A DNA stretch of 9,026 nucleotides, taken from assembly GCA_002315335.1 (NCBI GenBank), contig DCGW01000089.1, forward strand, positions 2,886 to 11,911. Reading direction: 5' to 3'. The notes under the pieces are model-generated. The model had not been told where the DNA came from, did not search any database, and was given only the letters and a program-made list of their open reading frames with translations. The DNA comes from Firmicutes bacterium UBA1768. GTDB taxonomy: Bacteria; Bacillota; Clostridia; Peptostreptococcales; Anaerovoracaceae. Below, piece by piece: positions 6,773 to 9,026 of the stretch. Both the position numbers and the translations under genes were made by a program. Every line of letters begins with the position of its first letter. The first letter of the stretch is position 1.

Positions 6773-8144
6773 AAAGGGAAAAACTGTATTTGTATGCAGT
6801 CAGTGCGGCTATGAAAGCCCCAAGTGGCTTGGCCAGTGTATCTGCGGTGCCTGGAACAGCTTTACTGAGGAAAGACTCCCTGAAGAGTTGCCCGGTGGAG
6901 CGGCTCCCGGAAGGGCAAGAAGCGGAAAAAAAACAAAGCCCTCGGTTATAAAGGAAATCTGCTCCATAGAGAGGGAGCGCCTTGATACGGGAATCAGCGA
7001 GCTTAACAGAGTTCTTGGAGGAGGCATAGTGCCCGGCTCACTTACCCTTATTTCTGGAGAACCAGGCATTGGCAAGTCTACCATTATTCTGCAGGCGGCG
7101 GCGTACATTGCCGACCACAGCGGAAAGGTGCTCTATGTGAGCGGCGAAGAGTCTCCAGAGCAGATAAAGATAAGGGCTGACAGGGTCGGCGGGCTTTCGG
7201 ACAACCTGTATGTGCTGGGAGAAACCGAGCTTGAGTCAATAGTGGAAACTATAGACGAATTTGAACCGAAGTTCCTGATAATAGACTCAATTCAGACTAT
7301 TTATTCCAGCCTTCTGACTCAGGCGGCAGGCAGCGTTTCGCAGGTAAGAGCCTGTGCAGCTGAGTTTATGCGAATATCCAAACAAGTTGGAATTCCAACC
7401 TTTGTGGTGGCTCACGTAACGAAGAGCGGCGAGCTTGCCGGACCCAAAATAATAGAGCATTTGGTTGATACTGTGCTAAACTTTTCGGGCGAGAGAAACC
7501 ACGGCTTCAGAATAATGAGGGCGTACAAAAATCGTTTTGGAAACACCAGCGAAATCGGGGCCTTTGAAATGACGAGAGAAGGGCTGAAGGAAATAGACGA
7601 CCTTTCGTCAAGCTTTCTTGAAGAGGCTTCCGGCGGAAGCGAGGGCTCGGTAATCACAGCCGTTTATGAGGGCTCAAGACCGCTCCTTCTTGAGGTTCAG
7701 GCGCTGGTTAATCAGTCCGGGGTAGGCTTTGCGAGAAGGTCTGCCATCGGGATGGACAGCAACAGACTCGGAATGATAATAGCAGTTCTCGAAAAGAAGG
7801 CACATATTAACCTTATGGCCAGCGATATTTATGTCAATGTAGCAGGTGGAATAAAGCCAGAGGGAACCAGCATGGACCTCGCGGCGGCAATAGCTATATA
7901 CTCGGCGGCAACGGGAAGGCCTCTCAGAAGCTCCGGCATGATTATTATTGGAGAAATAGGGCTTTCGGGAGAGCTGAGAGCAATAGGTCAGCCAGAACGA
8001 ATTGCCGGTGAGGCTGCAAGAATGGGCTTTGGAAAAATTTTGCTTCCAAAACGAAATAAGGATAAGTGGTCATCTGCGGAAAAAATTGATATTTTAGGGG
8101 CTGCAGACCTCTATGAGGCTGTAAATTTGGCTTTACAGGATTGA
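6765..8144 (+). CDS. radA: RadA (Sms), DNA repair/recombination ATPase
   Basis: With the start at 6765 the protein has 459 residues, about the same as Bacillus RadA (458). RadA is a hexameric DnaB-like/RecA-fold ATPase that drives branch migration in recombination and transformation. The N-terminal zinc finger has Cys11, Cys14, Cys25 and Cys27: the first knuckle is CxxC, but the second is CxC (CIC) instead of the usual CxxC. The ATPase core follows, with Walker [10 protein letters not shown] (98-106), Walker B FLIID ending at Asp174, and the RadA-specific KNRFG motif at 255-259. The C-terminal part (about 300-459) is the Lon-protease-like fold, without need for protease activity. The gene overlaps clpC by 8 nt. 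No terminator follows, and carD starts 49 nt downstream. In Bacillus disA would be next; it is missing here. Confidence 0.96.
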   Translation: MAKKGKTVFVCSQCGYESPKWLGQCICGAWNSFTEERLPEELPGGAAPGRARSGKKTKPSVIKEICSIERERLDTGISELNRVLGGGIVPGSLTLISGEPGIGKSTIILQAAAYIADHSGKVLYVSGEESPEQIKIRADRVGGLSDNLYVLGETELESIVETIDEFEPKFLIIDSIQTIYSSLLTQAAGSVSQVRACAAEFMRISKQVGIPTFVVAHVTKSGELAGPKIIEHLVDTVLNFSGERNHGFRIMRAYKNRFGNTSEIGAFEMTREGLKEIDDLSSSFLEEASGGSEGSVITAVYEGSRPLLLEVQALVNQSGVGFARRSAIGMDSNRLGMIIAVLEKKAHINLMASDIYVNVAGGIKPEGTSMDLAAAIAIYSAATGRPLRSSGMIIIGEIGLSGELRAIGQPERIAGEAARMGFGKILLPKRNKDKWSSAEKIDILGAADLYEAVNLALQD

Positions 8145-8169
8145 TTTTACCTCTCAAAAGGCGTATACT
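8141..8169 (+). promoter_or_regulatory. Possible internal promoter for carD
   Basis: TTGATT (8141-8146, 4 of 6) overlaps the radA stop codon. It is separated by exactly 17 nt from TATACT (8164-8169, 5 of 6). Transcription would start near 8176, about 18 nt before the carD ATG and just ahead of its GGAGG, giving a very short leader. It would let carD and yacL be made without heat-shock induction. Confidence 0.45.
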
Positions 8170-8193
8170 GAAGGTTGTAGCGGAGGTAGAAAA

Positions 8194-8676
8194 ATGTTTT
8201 CAATAGGAGACAAAGTGGTTTATCCGATGCATGGAGCCGGCATAATTGAAGAGATTGAAACCAGGAAAATTCTTGATGAGGCAAGAGATTACTACATTAT
8301 GAAAATTTCTTTTGGCGACATGAAGGTGATGATCCCCGTGGACAACAGCGAAGCTATAGGAGTTCGCAATATTGTCTCTGAGGAAGTTATTTCGGAGGTT
8401 GTAACCGAATTGGGTGAAGACGAGTCGGAAATGTCGGACAACTGGAATAAAAGATATCGTGATAACATGGAAAAACTCAAGAGTGGCGACATTCATCAGG
8501 TCGCAGAGGTTGTACGAAATCTGATGCGCTCGGAAAAGCGGAAGGGGCTATCAACAGGAGAGAGAAAAATGCTGCAAAATGCCAGACAGATTCTCACAAG
8601 CGAGATTATTCTTGTAAGAGGAGTAGTGCTCGAGGAGGCGGAAAGTATAGTGTCTGCTGCGGTATTTAAAAAATAA
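8194..8676 (+). CDS. carD: CarD/CdnL-family RNA polymerase-binding regulator
   Basis: This 160-residue protein has the normal length for the CarD_CdnL_TRCF family. The N-terminal Tudor-like RNA polymerase interaction domain covers about 1-60; the GDKVVYPMHGAGII segment at 5-18 is the family hallmark. The C-terminal helical DNA-binding domain (about 65-155) contains Trp84, which matches the Trp that wedges into the upstream edge of the transcription bubble in mycobacterial and Thermus CarD. The family stabilises open promoter complexes, often at rRNA and ribosomal protein promoters. GGAGG at 8182-8186 lies 7 nt before the ATG. The gene sits between radA and a yacL-like gene, the place where disA or carD is found in related genomes. 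A possible own promoter lies upstream, and no terminator is seen after the stop. Confidence 0.92.
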   Translation: MFSIGDKVVYPMHGAGIIEEIETRKILDEARDYYIMKISFGDMKVMIPVDNSEAIGVRNIVSEEVISEVVTELGEDESEMSDNWNKRYRDNMEKLKSGDIHQVAEVVRNLMRSEKRKGLSTGERKMLQNARQILTSEIILVRGVVLEEAESIVSAAVFKK

Positions 8677-8697
8677 TAGAAAACAAGAGAGTGTAAT

Positions 8698-9026
8698 ATG
8701 GGAAAAAAGTTTATTAGGGTATTGGCTACCGTTGCAGGAGGTCTTATTGGCTTCTGTTTTGGTACAGTAATATTTTTGCTTGCGACTGCATCTGTTCCTG
8801 ATGCGAGTTCAAGCGTGGTTGCTGCGGCAAAGTATGCGGTTCCAGTATTTTTCACACTATTAACGGGAACCTTTACTTTTATCATCGAGCCGAGACTGGC
8901 TGAGGATTGGAACAGGGCGGCAAATAATTTTGAGAGGAATATCAAGAGGTCGTCGCTCGGAGAAATCTTGGGCGGAGTAATAGGCCTCATTGTTGGCCTG
9001 ATTTTAGCATTTTTACTTTCAATGCT
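8698..9026 (+). CDS. yacL: YacL-like PIN/TRAM-domain membrane protein, 5' part (3' end outside window)
   Basis: The frame is open from ATG 8698 to the window edge, about 109 codons. The visible part is only the membrane region. A Gly-rich hydrophobic helix is at about 5-27, a second at about 43-62, then a charged stretch with EPRLAEDWNRAANNF. A third Gly-rich helix (LGEILGGVIGLIVGLILAFLL) is at about 86-107. This pattern, and above all the GxxxGLILAF helix, resembles the N-terminal membrane part of B. subtilis YacL, whose cytoplasmic part carries a PIN nuclease-like fold and a TRAM domain; these would lie beyond the window. YacL follows radA-disA in Bacillus, so the position fits. The ribosome binding site is weak (AAGAGAG, from 8684), and the 21-nt gap to carD suggests co-transcription. 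The assignment is an inference from the membrane part and gene order. Confidence 0.7.
   Translation, partial: MGKKFIRVLATVAGGLIGFCFGTVIFLLATASVPDASSSVVAAAKYAVPVFFTLLTGTFTFIIEPRLAEDWNRAANNFERNIKRSSLGEILGGVIGLIVGLILAFLLSM

Overview
The window reads as chromosomal DNA of a low-to-moderate-GC Bacillota, most likely a member of the Clostridia. The reasons are the strong AGGAGG-type ribosome binding sites, TTGAAA-17-TATAAT-type promoters, a textbook CtsR heat-shock operator, and a ctsR-clpC-radA gene order that is diagnostic for the phylum. All main genes are on the + strand. I cannot place it to genus.

Layout. Positions 1-1175 hold the 3' part of a gene for an SGNH/GDSL-type hydrolase-like protein, closed by a hairpin terminator. 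Next is a stand-alone unit (promoter about 1281-1309, CDS 1373-3298, strong terminator 3326-3360) for a 641-residue EF-G paralogue. It has a shortened G' region, and its GTPase motifs depart from canonical EF-G, yet its Arg codons (all AGA) look like those of a highly expressed gene. A spacer of about 570 bp follows. It carries two 38-bp palindromes of identical design (15-bp arms, 8-nt loop), which none of the annotated genes explains.

From 3747 onward there is a heat-shock/genome-maintenance operon: promoter, CtsR box overlapping the expected transcription start, then ctsR, clpC, radA, carD and the beginning of a yacL-like PIN/TRAM membrane protein gene. ctsR and clpC overlap by 1 nt and clpC and radA by 8 nt, so the first three genes look translationally coupled. 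A second, weaker promoter may lie at the radA-carD junction.

How the genes work together: CtsR should repress its own operon through the box at 3776-3792 and release it on proteotoxic stress, raising the ClpC unfoldase (partner of ClpP). RadA (recombination branch migration), CarD (RNA polymerase/promoter stabiliser) and YacL are co-transcribed passengers. Compared with the Bacillus order ctsR-mcsA-mcsB-clpC-radA-disA-yacL, this locus lacks mcsA, mcsB and disA. CtsR still has Arg62, and ClpC still has the phospho-arginine-pocket residues Glu32 and Glu106, while the ClpC middle domain looks diverged. I see no RNA genes, CRISPR array, insertion sequence or phage gene. The most novel-looking items are the paired palindromes, the divergent EF-G paralogue, and the CxxC/CxC zinc finger of RadA. 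Family comparisons were made from memory, without database searches.
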